Shown here: positions 10,863 through 21,903 of the stretch, one piece after another
How positions within the stretch are numbered: the first letter of the stretch is position 1
How the letters are laid out: the number at the start of each line of letters is the position of its first letter
Source: Porites lobata
Lineage: Eukaryota > Cnidaria > Anthozoa > Scleractinia > Poritidae
DNA length: 64,000 bases
Assembly (NCBI GenBank): GCA_942486035.1
Contig: CALNXK010000317.1
Location: 155,001 to 219,000, forward strand
Direction: 5' to 3'
Notes under the pieces: model-generated
The model's database searches: none
Seen by the model: only the letters and a program-made list of their open reading frames with translations
What the model was told of the DNA's origin: nothing
Position numbers and translations under genes: made by a program

Positions 10863-12019
10863 GTAACAGACCAGCTTCATGGCCTCTTAATGTGAGACAA
10901 GCAATCAAAATTAAGTTTACATAGTCAGAGTTTAAAAGTCTCCACAGTATAATCTACCCGCTAGAAAGAAAAATAAAAGAAAATCTCCGGGGGATGAAAA
11001 CGCTAAAGTCACGTTTCACTAGCTTATGATTGTGTCTGGCCTGTCAACACCGAATTTCCTGCTGTTTGATGAAGTACAATAGCTGTGTCATTTCGACGTT
11101 GTGATTGGCTCTTCCCACCGTCGGCGCGCGAAGTCTCCTCTGGGAACCGTTCTAATTATAAATCTACTCGGGAAACGGTTGACTCCAAGGGCTTGTATGG
11201 GAGATGGAGGCTCCATTTGATGGGCTCCTGACGAGGGACATTATTTTTTCCAAGTGGAGAGACTCGCCTAGTGACCCTCCGATGGAAAGGCGGAAGAGAC
11301 ACTCTTCATAGTAGTCTTTTCTTCGGAAAAAGTGGAGGGGGAGCTAACGCTTTCTTCCAAGACCCCCGCTCTACAGTTCTATAGGGTAGCCAACTGTTTA
11401 CATGGAGAGTGGGGGACCAAAGATAGGTAAGGAAACCCGCTTTGGTGGGGTCGCCCGCCTGTCCATATAATCTCTCATATGGTCACCCCCACCCATCATG
11501 TAAACGTAATCAAATTGAAATGAGAAATTATATGGACAGGCGGGTTACCCCACTACATTGAGTTGTTTGTAGTGAATCCTTTATTATCCCACAATCATTT
11601 ATTTTTCTTGCAAGACTGGTCACAAAAATTTTTCTCTACTTTGAAAAAAATCTAAGATCTACCAACCAGAGGAGTGTATGCTGTCGAACACTTCACTATC
11701 AATGCAAATCGGTTTCCAGCCTTCGCAAACTACAAAAGTGATATCGAAGGCTATACTACAGACTCTCATCTACAAGCAGAACGATTCAACCGGAAATGTT
11801 TCCCTTTACCGGGCTATAGGGTGGGATTTTAATCGTTTAACTTCGCCTGTTCAGTCTTCTGGTAAATACCACAACAAAAGTAAATGATTTCAATAAAATG
11901 CAACTTGTACGAAGCCACGGCAGGTCAAAATAATTACAACTAGCTTCCAAGGTTAACTGGAAAAGCTAGATGTGCCCCAGTATAAATTACCTTATGTGCC
12001 CTTTTGATTTTTTATTTCT

Positions 12020-12142
12020 GGACGGCGTCAAGCAGCAGTGGCCACGATTGCCACCAGACTGCAATCTGTACAAAAAAATCTTCGTACATTTTAATTCCAG
12101 GCCGTATCAGCAAGGGTTCGCAGGAAACGACCAAGTGTGCTC
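12020..12142 (+). pseudogene. Decayed third EGF_CA exon, unit 3 of copy A
   Basis: Same fossil as at 6951, identical in the stretches I compared, lying 100 bases upstream of the live exon at 12245. Confidence 0.6.
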
Positions 12143-12244
12143 AATGTACAACAGTGAATTAAATTTCCTTTTATTTTTTGAACAACACGTTTACCTTGAT
12201 GTAAAAAGTATCAGATTAACTTTTTTGCTCTTCATATTATTTAG

Positions 12245-12367
12245 ATATCGATGAATGCAGCATCGGAAGCCACGATTGCCATCAAAATGCAACTTGTGTA
12301 AATACCGCTGGACATTTTAATTGCAGCTGTCAAACAGGATTCACAGGAAATGGTCGTCTGTGTCAGG
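12245..12367 (+). CDS. EGF_CA exon 1 of unit 3, copy A
   Basis: A 123-bp phase 1-1 exon, with the same encoded residues as unit 2 exon 1. Both splice sites are intact (tttag, gtaaac). Confidence 0.9.
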
Positions 12368-12466
12368 GTAAACAATACCTTTTATTCCATAATCTGCTCG
12401 TTTGCCTCCATCTTGAAACTACTGGATTTATTTTTCCTTGTTTTCCTTCTGTTACTCGCCGATCAG

Positions 12467-12589
12467 ATATCGATGAATGCAGCAGCGGCAGCCATGATTG
12501 CCATCAAAGTGCAACTTGCGTTAATACCGCTGGACACTATGATTGCATCTGTAAACCGGGTCTCACTGGAAACGGGAGAAATTGTTCAG
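12467..12589 (+). CDS. EGF_CA exon 2 of unit 3, copy A
   Basis: A 123-bp phase 1-1 exon, with the same encoded residues as unit 2 exon 2 (QSATCVN). The intron that follows starts with the C-tract variant shared with unit 1 (acgataaccgagggagtccccc). Confidence 0.9.
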
Positions 12590-12702
12590 GTGAAGCTATA
12601 ATTTCTTTTCATTTGTGAAACGATAACCGAGGGAGTCCCCCTCCCCCCCCTCCCACCAACCTCCTTCATCCTCTCAAGAAAGCTTGGTGACAATAACGAG
12701 GG

Positions 12703-14921
12703 CAGGAGCCCATCAAATGCAGCCTCCATCTCCATTAATTTCTTGAGTCAACCCTTTCCCGTGTAGATTTATAAATAGAACGGTTTGTTTCCCGCGAAAA
12801 GTGTCATTTTTCCGTAAGTCTCGTATGTCACGGTGAAAAAATAAAATTGGATGAAGTCGAACTCAGATGCCCGTCCTTCGACCGTTTTCCTTTTTTCCCA
12901 ACGTCCATTTTTACAATTTTACAGCCGCTGGGATCTGGGTATAACGGAATAAAAGTTAATGAATTACCCGACTGAGACTGAGCATAAAGCGATGAGACAA
13001 AGACAGCGAACTTAGGAACGGAAAGGTTATCTTTGCGAGTATTTCTTTTTTTTTTTTTGCCACCATACATCCCACATTTAAGCATGCACCTAGAAAAGAG
13101 TCGACGATTAAGCGTTCTGTGGGCGATTTGGAACTCTTCGATGATCAGCGCCGAAAAAGTGCCAGGATCATTTGATTTTTGTCATCACCGCGGAGTGGAT
13201 TTCGTCAGTTAAGCACCGCGTGCAAAAGCGATGACCTAAGTAGCAACTAACGAGGAATGCTTCAGTTCCGAAATTTGAGAAATTGCAGTCTTCCTTTACA
13301 ACTGATTTGCATCACCATGAGAGTTGCCTGATAAAACTGGCACTTGAAAAGTTGAACAGAAGACAACAGTTGCTCGACCGTGAAGCTAACTCAAAAGTAA
13401 TTTGCTAACGGAGGAATTTGTGACATCGCGCTCCAGTCCAAAGACCCACTAATCTCAAGAAAAACAAAATGGATTGTATCTGCGCCAAAAGAATTATGAC
13501 TGACCAACAGGACAATTTTCAGCACTTAATGTAGAAGTTTAGGCTCAATTCCTTCCTTCGACTTCGCATCTGTAGATCACTTTTTTGCGAGAAAACAATG
13601 TCTGGGCCCGGCGTTACAAAACATAGCAAGGAATCATCACACTAGCTGACGGGCAAAACAACCACAAGGAACACGAGTATTTATTGAGATAAACACATTT
13701 CGGAAAAAAAAAAAATTGAAAAACTAGAAATTTGATTAACATTGAGTCATTTGGCCGAAATAAGAACCTTACAGTCAAACCAGGTCAAGCGTTCCCGTCG
13801 CTAACAAACTAATGAATTCATTAATAGCAAAATGATTTCGTTTGTTGATTCAATAATCCATTCATAAAATGAATAATCCAACAGTCAAATTGTACCTCGA
13901 TTCAATAATCAAATGTTGATTTGGTTTATGAACAAAATCTACCTGTTCTTTATTCTTGTCTGTTGTGTTCAATCGTATTTGCTTCCCTTTTCCTGCCGTT
14001 TACGATTGCGTTTTTCATTGCCTTTAATCAAAATAACAGCTAGAATAGACAGACCGCAAACGCAAAGAAACTGACAAAGGCCGAGGATCGAAATCCACCA
14101 ATCACCGCACATACACTGACCTCAGTTTGACCGTCGGGTTTTCTAAGAGGTCAGGCCTAGGTCTGTTGCACTGATTACTGGCAGCAAACTGGCTTACATG
14201 TAACAGTTTGTTTGGGTTTGAACTTCAGAACTCGCCAGCACTCGACTCTCAGAAAAGAAAGAGGAAAAAACAAAATTCTGAGGTCAACTTGTGGAAAGTG
14301 TAATTTTTCAAAAAACAGTAATCGAATCAACATTCGATTGTGGAATCGAGGCTAAATATGACTATTGGATTGTTCATTTTATGAATGGATTATTGAATCA
14401 ACAAACGAAATCATTCTTCCGTGAATGAATTCATTAGTTCGTTAGCGACGGGAACGCTTGACCTGGTTTGACTGTAACGCTCAAAAAAATTGGCTAAAGA
14501 AAACGAATCCTGTCAGAACTACAGACTGCAGTTAGTAGTTAATCAGTATGCATGTAACAGACCAGCTTCATGGCCTCTTAATGTGAGACAAGCAACCAAA
14601 ATTAAGTTTACATAGTCAGAGTTTAAAAGTCTCCACAGTATAATCTACCCGCTAGAAAGAAAAATAAAAGAAAATCTCCGGGGGATGAAAACGCTAAAGT
14701 CACGTTTCACTAGCTTATGATTGTGTCTGGCCTGTCAACACCGAATTTCCTGCTGTTTGATGAAGTACAATAGCTGTGTCATTTCGTCGTTGTGATTGGC
14801 TCTTCCCACCGTCGGCGCGCGAAGTCTCCCCTGGGAACCGTTCTAATTATAAATCTACTCGGGAAACGGTTGACTCCAAGGGCTTGTATGGGAGATGGAG
14901 GCTCCATTTGATGGGCTCCTG
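12703..14921. mobile_element. TIR transposon 'CAGGAGCCC' in unit 3, with one nested MITE
   Basis: ACGAGGG at 12696-12702 and 14922-14928. Length 2219 bp equals the 1514-bp core plus the 703-bp MITE plus its TA, which confirms the subtraction made for unit 1. The site of the 9-bp-duplication element is empty here (catgtaacagaccagc at about 14552). Confidence 0.85.
13772..14474. mobile_element. 703-bp TA-flanked MITE, copy 3
   Basis: TA at 13770-13771 and 14475-14476; same orientation and length as copies 1 and 2. Confidence 0.88.
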
Positions 14922-15709
14922 ACGAGGGACATTATTTTTTCCAAGTGGAGAGACTCGCCTAGTGACCCTCCGATGGAAAGGCGGAAGAGACACTCTTCAT
15001 AGTAGTCTTTTCTTCGGAAAAAGTGGAGGGGGAGCTAACGCTTTCTTCCAAGACCCCCGCTCTACAGTTCTATAGGGTAGCCAACTGTTTACATGGAGAG
15101 TGGGGGACCAAAGATAGGTAAGGAAACCCGCTTTGGTGGGGTCGCCCGCCTGTCCATATAATCTCTCATATGGTCACCCCACCCATCATGTAAACGTAAT
15201 CAAATTGAAATGAGAAATTATATGGACAGGCGGGTTACCCCACTACATTGAGTTGTTTGTAGTGAATCCTTTATTATCCCACAATCATTTATTTTTCTTG
15301 CAAGACTGGTCACAAAAATTTTTCTCTACTTTGAAAAAAATCTAAGATCTACCAACCAGAGGAGTGTATGCTGTCGAACACTTCACTATCAATGCAAATC
15401 GGTTTCCAGCCTTCGCAAACTACAAAAGTGATATCGAAGGCTATACTACAGACTCTCATCTACAAGCAGAACGATTCAACCGGAAATGTTTCCCTTTACC
15501 GGGCTATAGGGTGGGATTTTAATCCTTTAACTTCGCCTGTTCAGTCTTCTGGTAAATACCACAACAAAAGTAAATGATTTCAATAAAATGCAACTTGTAC
15601 GAAGCCACGGCAGGTCAAAATAATTACAACTAGCTTCCAAGGTTAACTGGAAAAGCTAGATGTGCCCCAGTATAAATTACCTTTTGTGCCCTTTTGATTT
15701 TTTATTTCT

Positions 15710-15832
15710 GGACGGCGTCAAGCAGCAGTGGCCACGATTGCCACCAGACTGCAATCTGTACAAAAAAATCTTCGTACATTTTAATTCCAGGCCGTATCAG
15801 CAAGGGTTCGCAGGAAACGACCAAGTGTGCTC
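15710..15832 (+). pseudogene. Decayed third EGF_CA exon, unit 4 of copy A
   Basis: Same fossil as at 6951, about 100 bases upstream of the live exon at 15935. Confidence 0.6.
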
Positions 15833-15934
15833 AATGTACAACAGTGAATTAAATTTCCTTTTATTTTTTGAACAACACGTTTACCTTGATATAAAAAGTA
15901 TCAGATTAACTTTTTTGCTCTTCATATTATTTAG

Positions 15935-16057
15935 ATATCGATGAATGCAGCATCGGAAGCCACGATTGCCATCAAAATGCAACTTGTGTAAATACCGCTG
16001 GACATTTTAATTGCAGCTGTCAAACAGGATTCACAGGAAATGGTCGTCTGTGTCAGG
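15935..16057 (+). CDS. EGF_CA exon 1 of unit 4, copy A
   Basis: A 123-bp phase 1-1 exon with intact splice sites; encodes the same module as unit 2 exon 1. Confidence 0.9.
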
Positions 16058-16156
16058 GTAAACAATACCTTTTATTCCATAATCTGCTCGTTCGCCTCCA
16101 TCTTGAAACTACTGGATTTATTTTTCCTTGTTTTCCTTCTGTTACTCGCCGATCAG

Positions 16157-16279
16157 ATATCGATGAATGCAGCAGCGGCAGCCATGATTGCCATCAAAGT
16201 GCAACTTGCGTTAATACCGCTGGACACTATGATTGCATCTGTAAACCGGGTCTCACTGGAAACGGGAGAAATTGTTCAG
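16157..16279 (+). CDS. EGF_CA exon 2 of unit 4, copy A
   Basis: A 123-bp phase 1-1 exon with intact splice sites; encodes the same module as unit 2 exon 2. The following intron carries the unit-2 type variants (acgataatcgagggagtacctct). Confidence 0.9.
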
Positions 16280-16391
16280 GTGAAGCTATAATTTCTTTTC
16301 ATTTGTGAAACGATAATCGAGGGAGTACCTCTCCCCCCCCCCCACCAACCTCCTTCATCCTCTCAAGAAAGCTTGGTGACAATAACGAGGG

Positions 16392-18589
16392 CAGGAGCCC
16401 TTCAAATGCAGCCTCCATCTCCATTAATTTCTTGAGTCAACCCTTTCCCGTGTAGATTTATAAATAGAACGGTTTGTTTCCCGCGAAAAGTGTCATTTTT
16501 CCGTAAGTCTCGTATGTCACGGTGAAAAAATAAAATTGGATGAAGTCGAACTCAGATGCCCGTCCTTCGACCGTTTTCCTTTTTTCCCAACGTCCATTTC
16601 ATTGGGTATAACGGAATAAAAGTCAATGAATTACCCGACTGAGACTGAGCATAAAGCGATGAGACAAAGACAGCGAACTGAGGATCACGGAAAGGTTATC
16701 TTTGCGAGTATTTCTTTTTTTTTTTTGCCGCCATACATCCCACATTTAAGCATGCACCTAGAAAAGAGTCGACGATTAAGCGTTCTGTGGGCGATTTGGA
16801 ACTCTTCGATGATCAGCGCCGAAAAAGTGCCAGGATCATTTGATTTTTGTCATCACCGCGGAGTGGATTTCGCCAGTTAAGCACCGCGTGCAAAAGCGAT
16901 GACCTAAGTAGCAACTAACGAGGAATGCTTCAGTTCCGAAATTTGAGAAATTGCAGTCTTCCTTTACAACTGACTTGCATCACCATGAGAGTTGCCTGAT
17001 AAAACTGGCACTTGAAAAGTTGAACAGAAGACAACAGTTGCTCGACCGTGAAGCTAACTCAAAAGTAATTTGCTAACGGAGGAATTTGTGACATCGCGCT
17101 CCAGTCCAAAGACCCACTAATCTCAAGAAAAACAAAATGGATTGTATCTGCGCCAAAAGAATTATGACTGACCAACAGGACAATTTTCAGCACTTAATGT
17201 AGAAGTTTAGGCTCAATTCCTTCCTTCGACTTCGCATCTGTAGATCACTTTTTTGCGAGAAAACAATGTCTGGGCCCGGCGTTACAAAACATAGCAAGGA
17301 ATCATCACACTAGCTGACGGGCAAAACAACCACAAGGACCACGAGTATTTATTGAGATAAACACATTTCGGAAAAAAAAAAAATTGAAAAACTAGAAATT
17401 TGATTAACATTGAGTCATTTGGCCGAAATAAGAACCTTACAGTCAAACCAGGTCAAGCGTTCCCGTCGCTAACAAACTAATGAATTCATTAATGGCAAAA
17501 TGATTTCGTTTGTTGATTCAATAATCCATTTATAAAATGAATAATCCAACAGACAAATTGTACCTCGATTCAATAATCAAATGTTGATTTGGTTTATGAA
17601 CAAAATCTACCTGTTCTTTATTCTTGTCTGTTGTGTTCAATCGTATTTGCTTCCCTTTTCCTGCCGTTTACGATTGCGTTTTTCATTGCCTTTAATCAAA
17701 ATAACAGCTAGAATAGACAGACCGCAAACGCAAAGAAACTGACAAAGGCCGAGGATCGAAATCCACCAATCACCGCACATACACTGACCTCAGTTTGACC
17801 GTCGTGTTTTCTAAGAAGTCAGGCCTAGGTCTGTTGCACTGATTACTGGCAGCAAACTGGCTTACATGTAACAGTTTGTTTGGGTTTGAACTTCAGAACT
17901 CGCCAGCACTCGACTCTCAGAAAAGAAAGAGGAAAAAACAAAATTCTGAGGTCAACTTGTGGAAAGTGTAATTTTTCAAAAAACAGTAATCGAATCAACA
18001 TTCGATTATGGAATCGAGGCTAAATATGACTATTGGATTGTTCATTTTATGAATGGATTATTGAATCAACAAGCGAAATCATTCTTCCGTGAATGAATTC
18101 ATTAGTTCGTTAGCGACGGGAACGCTTGACCTGGTTTGACTGTAACGCTCAAAAAAATTGGCTAAAGAAAACGAATCCTGTCAGAACTACAGACTGCAGT
18201 TAGTAGTTAATCAGTATGCATGTAACAGACCAGCTTCATGGCCTCTTAATGTGAGACAAGCAACCAAAATTAAGTTTACATAGTCAGAGTTTAAAAGTCT
18301 CCACAGTATAATCTACCCGCTAGAAAGAAAAATAAAAGAAAATCTCCGGGGGATGAGAACGCTAAAGTCACGTTTCACTAGCTTATGATTGTGTCTGGCC
18401 TGTCAACACCGAATTTCCTGCTGTTTGATGAAGTACAATAGCTGTGTCATTTCGTCGTTGTGATTGGCTCTTCCCACCGTCGGCGCGCGAAGTCTCCCCT
18501 GGGAACCGTTCTAATTATAAATCTACTCGGGAAACGGTTGACTCCAAGGGCTTGTATGGGAGATGGAGGCTCCATTTGATGGGCTCCTG
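16392..18589. mobile_element. TIR transposon 'CAGGAGCCC' in unit 4, with one nested MITE
   Basis: ACGAGGG at 16385-16391 and 18590-18596. Length 2198 bp; it has lost about 20 bases near 16600 (ccatttcattgggtataacgg where the others read ccatttttacaattttacagccgctgggatctgggtataacgg). The 9-bp-duplication element is absent. Confidence 0.85.
17440..18142. mobile_element. 703-bp TA-flanked MITE, copy 4
   Basis: TA at 17438-17439 and 18143-18144; same orientation as copies 1-3. Confidence 0.88.
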
Positions 18590-19377
18590 ACGAGGGACAT
18601 TATTTTTTCCAAGTGGAGAGACTCGCCTAGTGACCCTCCGATGGAAAGGCGGAAGAGACACTCTTCATAGTAGTCTTTTCTTCGGAAAAAGTGGAGGGGG
18701 AGCTAACGCTTTCTTCCAAGACCCCCGCTCTACAGTTCTATAGGGTAGCCAACTGTTTACATGGAGAGTGGGGGACCAAAGATAGGTAAGGAAACCCGCT
18801 TTGGTGGGGTCGCCCGCCTGTCCATATAATCTCTCATATGGTCACCCCACCCATCATGTAAACGTAATTAAATTGAAATGAGAGATTATATGGACAGGCG
18901 GGTTGCCCCACTACATTGAGTTGTTTGTAGTGAATCCTTTATTATCCCACAATCAGTTATTTCTCTTGCAAGACTGGTCACAAAAATTTTTCTCTACTTT
19001 GAAAAAAATCTAAGATCTACCAACCAGAGGAGTGTATGCTGTCGAACACTCCACCATCAATTGAAATCGGTTTCCAGCCTTCGCAAACTACAAAAGTGAT
19101 ATCGAAGGCTATACTACAGACTCTCATCTACAAGCAGAACGATTCAACTGGAAATGTTTTCCCTTACCGGGCTATAGGGTGGGATTTTAATCGTTTAACT
19201 TCGCCTGTTCAGTCTTCTGGTAAATACCACAACAAAAGTAAATGATTTCAATAAAATGCAACTTGTACGAAGCCACGGCAGGTCAAAATAATTACAACTA
19301 GCTTCCAAGGTTAACTGGAAAAGCTAGATGTGCCCCAGTATAAATTACCTTTTGTGCCCTTTTGATTTTTTATTTCT

Positions 19378-19500
19378 GGACGGCGTCAAGCAGCAGTGGC
19401 CACGATTGCCACCAGACTGCAATCTGTACAAAAAAATCTTCGTACATTTTAATTCCAGGCCGTATCAGCAAGGGTTCGCAGGAAACGACCAAGTGTGCTC
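19378..19500 (+). pseudogene. Decayed third EGF_CA exon, unit 5 of copy A
   Basis: Same fossil as at 6951. Its presence in the last unit and in segment B (49747, 51177) shows that the decay precedes both the A/B duplication and the array expansion. Confidence 0.6.
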
Positions 19501-19602
19501 AATGTACAACAGTGAATTAAATTTCCTTTTATTTTTTGAACAACACGTTTACCTTGATGTAAAAAGTATCAGATTAACTTTTTTGCTCTTCATATTATTT
19601 AG

Positions 19603-19725
19603 ATATCGATGAATGCAGCATCGGAAGCCATGATTGCCATCAAAATGCAACTTGTGTAAATACCGCTGGACATTTTAATTGCAGCTGTCAAACAGGATTC
19701 ACAGGAAATGGTCGTCTGTGTCAGG
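19603..19725 (+). CDS. EGF_CA exon 1 of unit 5, copy A
   Basis: A 123-bp phase 1-1 exon with intact splice sites (ttag, gtaaac); DIDEC start, six cysteines and the CVNTAGHFNCSC motif. Its partner exon (19826) is broken, so splicing probably joins this exon directly to 20177, which the shared phase allows. Confidence 0.88.
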
Positions 19726-19825
19726 GTAAACAATACCTTTTATTCCATAATCTGCTCGTTTGCCTCCATCTTGAAACTACTGGATTTATTTTTTCCTTGT
19801 TTTCCTTCTGTTACTCGCCGATCAG

Positions 19826-20099
19826 ATATCGATGAATGCAGCAGCGGTAGCCATGATTGCCACCAAAATGCATTTTGCGTGATGCCAAGAACGTGGAACA
19901 TTATTTTTTACAAGTGGAAGGACTCCTAGTAACTTACGAGAAAACGGCTGAAGAGACACTCGTCATAGTTGTCTTTCCTTCGGAAAAAGTGGAGGGGGAG
20001 GTAACGCTTCATTGGCGATTTTACAACAACCGTGGACAAGAAAAAATGAGCATGTTAAGCATTTCAGTAGCAAACTTTGTAAACCATTATTTACTCTAA
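19826..20099 (+). pseudogene. Chimeric EGF exon fused to a downstream coding-like stretch, copy A
   Basis: The first half of EGF_CA exon 2 (DIDECSSGSHDCHQNAFC) runs straight into sequence that elsewhere lies in the following intron, and the EGF frame stops at a TAG (19927-19929). A second frame entered within the exon stays open to 20099 and reads HYFLQVEGLLVTYEKTAEET..., ending in TAA. Copy B (51626) has the same fusion and the same long frame with mostly conservative changes, so the fusion predates the duplication. The long frame resembles the possible exon after the last EGF (23635, 55867: AFFQLEELVVDYVET), suggesting a remnant of a real domain exon that followed each EGF group. The domain is not recognised; a GAIN-type region of an adhesion receptor is one guess. 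Confidence 0.5.
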
Positions 20100-20176
20100 A
20101 CGGCCACTGATCTGCCCAATGGAAGAAAAAGGAAAAATTCATTTTCTTTTGTTTTTTTGCTCCCTGTGTTATTCAG

Positions 20177-20299
20177 ATATCGATGAATGCGTCAACGGCA
20201 GCCATGATTGCCATCAGCATGCAATTTGTGTAAATGCCGCTGGACACTTTAATTGCAGTTGTCAGGCAGGATTCACAGGGAATGGCCGCCTTTGTCAGG
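20177..20299 (+). CDS. EGF_CA exon after the array, copy A
   Basis: A 123-bp phase 1-1 exon between attcag| and |gtaaaag. Encodes DIDECVNGSHDCHQHAIC with CVNAAGHFNCSC. It is a distinct EGF lineage that is single-copy in each segment (B: 51969). A Harbinger-like MITE follows 97 bases downstream. Confidence 0.9.
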
Positions 20300-20462
20300 G
20301 TAAAAGTAGCCCATGTTCGATATATTAAAATTCTTACATGACTCAGGGGCTTTCTGGTCATTTTTCTTCATTAGGTTTGGTTTTCTTTGTGCTTAAGGGC
20401 CTGTTTACAAGGAGGGAGGGTAACCCTCGTGCTAGGGTTGCACTAGCAAGAGGGTTACCCTA

Positions 20463-20815
20463 GCACTCGCATATTTCTTCTTTTTTTACACGACGTGTTT
20501 ACAAGGTAGGTACGGTTACCCTAGCGCTAGGGTAACCCTACCTGAGTGCTAGGGTTACCCTGGCAAGAGGGTTACCCTTGCACTCGCATATTTCTTCTTT
20601 TTTCACACGACGTGTTTACAAGGTAGGTACGGTTACCCTAGCGCTAGGGTAACCCTACCTGAGTGCTTGGGTTACCCTGGCAAGAGGGTTACCCTTGCAT
20701 TCGCATATTTCTTCTTTTTTCACACGACGTGTTTACAAGGCAGGTAGGGTTACCCTAGCGCTAGGGTAACCCTACCTGAGTGCTAGGGTTACCCTGGCAA
20801 GAGGGTTACCCTACC
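20463..20815. repeat. 117-bp tandem repeat, about 3 copies, with palindromic core
   Basis: Units start with gcactcgcatatttcttc at 20463, 20580 and 20697. Each contains the perfect 24-bp palindrome GGTTACCCTAGCGCTAGGGTAACC. Segment B has about two units (52256-52490), so copy number changed since the duplication. Confidence 0.85.
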
Positions 20816-21143
20816 TCCCTTGTGAACGCTCAGCTAGGGATAACTCGCCTACCCGGGTTGTTCCGCCGTCATGCATGACCAGTAATCGTACCAATTTGAA
20901 CGGTATTATCCAATGTCTGAGCTTAATTATAAACATCTGAATAATAACTAGTTATTTTCTGTCTACGATGATAATACTTTCCCTTTCTTCGTGAATTTAA
21001 CGTGTTTTCCATAGAGAACTTCAACATTATTTCAAATTTTGTACCGTTACAAAGAATGCACGCACGACGTAACACGTCAGCAAAGCTTGTAAAGTTGACC
21101 CGGGTGATAGGATGTCCCTACCTGTGAAATTTGCTTGTAAACC

Positions 21144-21227
21144 AACCTCGTCCCCAGGGCGCTTTTTCCTGGAATTGGAGGCCGCCAGACCTCCAAAGCC
21201 AGGGAAAAGCGCCCTGGAGACGAGGTT
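21144..21227. mobile_element. Nested 84-bp palindromic MITE, copy A
   Basis: Arms AACCTCGTC...CCAGGGCGC and complement, flanked by an 11-bp direct repeat GCTTGTAAACC (21133-21143, 21228-21238). Also present in B at 52819-52906. Duplications of 9-11 bp suit MULE-like elements. Confidence 0.6.
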
Positions 21228-21903
21228 GCTTGTAAACCAGAGCTAACTTTAACCCGCTTGCTAGGGTAGCCACGTCAAAAGGATAACCCTCTCTCCTTGT
21301 AAATAGGCCCTAAGTCTCTTATGGGAATTGCGAAGCAATGAAGTCGTGAAATATTTGCAATTTTGACTCTAAAGACTCAGAGTCGTGGCAGAATTTTAGT
21401 ATATCGAACATGGGATAATGAAATCTTGGAGTTGTTATTTTTAGTATCGACAAACCTACTCGTATTACTTAAACCTCAAGGTCGTTTTTGGATTCTGATG
21501 TGATACGGTTCGGTTTTTGTGATCACGATCTAGTTTACTTGGTTCAAAAATCCAACACAATGAAATAAATTGGAATTAGAAACTTCAGAAAAATTCAGGA
21601 TTTGAGATAACAAAAAAAAAAAACCTGCGAACCTCTAAATCTTAAAAATGACGTTGATGCAATGCGGATCTGTTGGAAAATAATGTTTCTAGAAGTTTTG
21701 GATAGAAACGCCCTATACGAAAAAAGCCGGTCCGGAACAAACTGTCTAGTCTCCCCTAAGTAAATAGTAAGATTACGCAACAAATGAGGGAGCGAGATCG
21801 TCTAGCTACGATAAACGATAAAGAGAACCGAGGATAACAATTGGTCTCTATATTTCCGCTAGAAATGCTGTAAACATTGCTCGAAGACAAGCAAAGTGAA
21901 ATT

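Larger units (their letters stand above)
7632..11230. mobile_element. TIR transposon 'CAGGAGCCC' in unit 2, with two nested insertions
   Basis: Same element at the same site as in unit 1, with ACGAGGG at 7625-7631 and 11231-11237. The 5' end reads aggagccCTTcaaatg, a variant shared with unit 4 and not with units 1 and 3. It carries the 703-bp TA MITE and the 9-bp-duplication element. It was duplicated along with the EGF unit, not inserted independently. Confidence 0.85.
20397..21310. mobile_element. Harbinger-like MITE with internal 117-bp minisatellite, copy A
   Basis: Ends GGGCCTGTTTACAAGG and CCTTGTAAATAGGCCC, flanked by TAA on each side (20394-20396, 21311-21313); a 3-bp TWA duplication is typical of PIF/Harbinger. 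Inside are about three tandem 117-bp units, then unique sequence holding a nested 84-bp palindrome (21144-21227). The same element is at the same place in segment B (52189-52989), about one 117-bp unit shorter. Confidence 0.75.

Noticed and set aside
20400..20830. Telomere-like CTAGGGTAACCCTA runs
   Set aside because: There is no tandem TTAGGG array; the motifs are parts of palindromes inside a 117-bp minisatellite within a TAA-flanked MITE.
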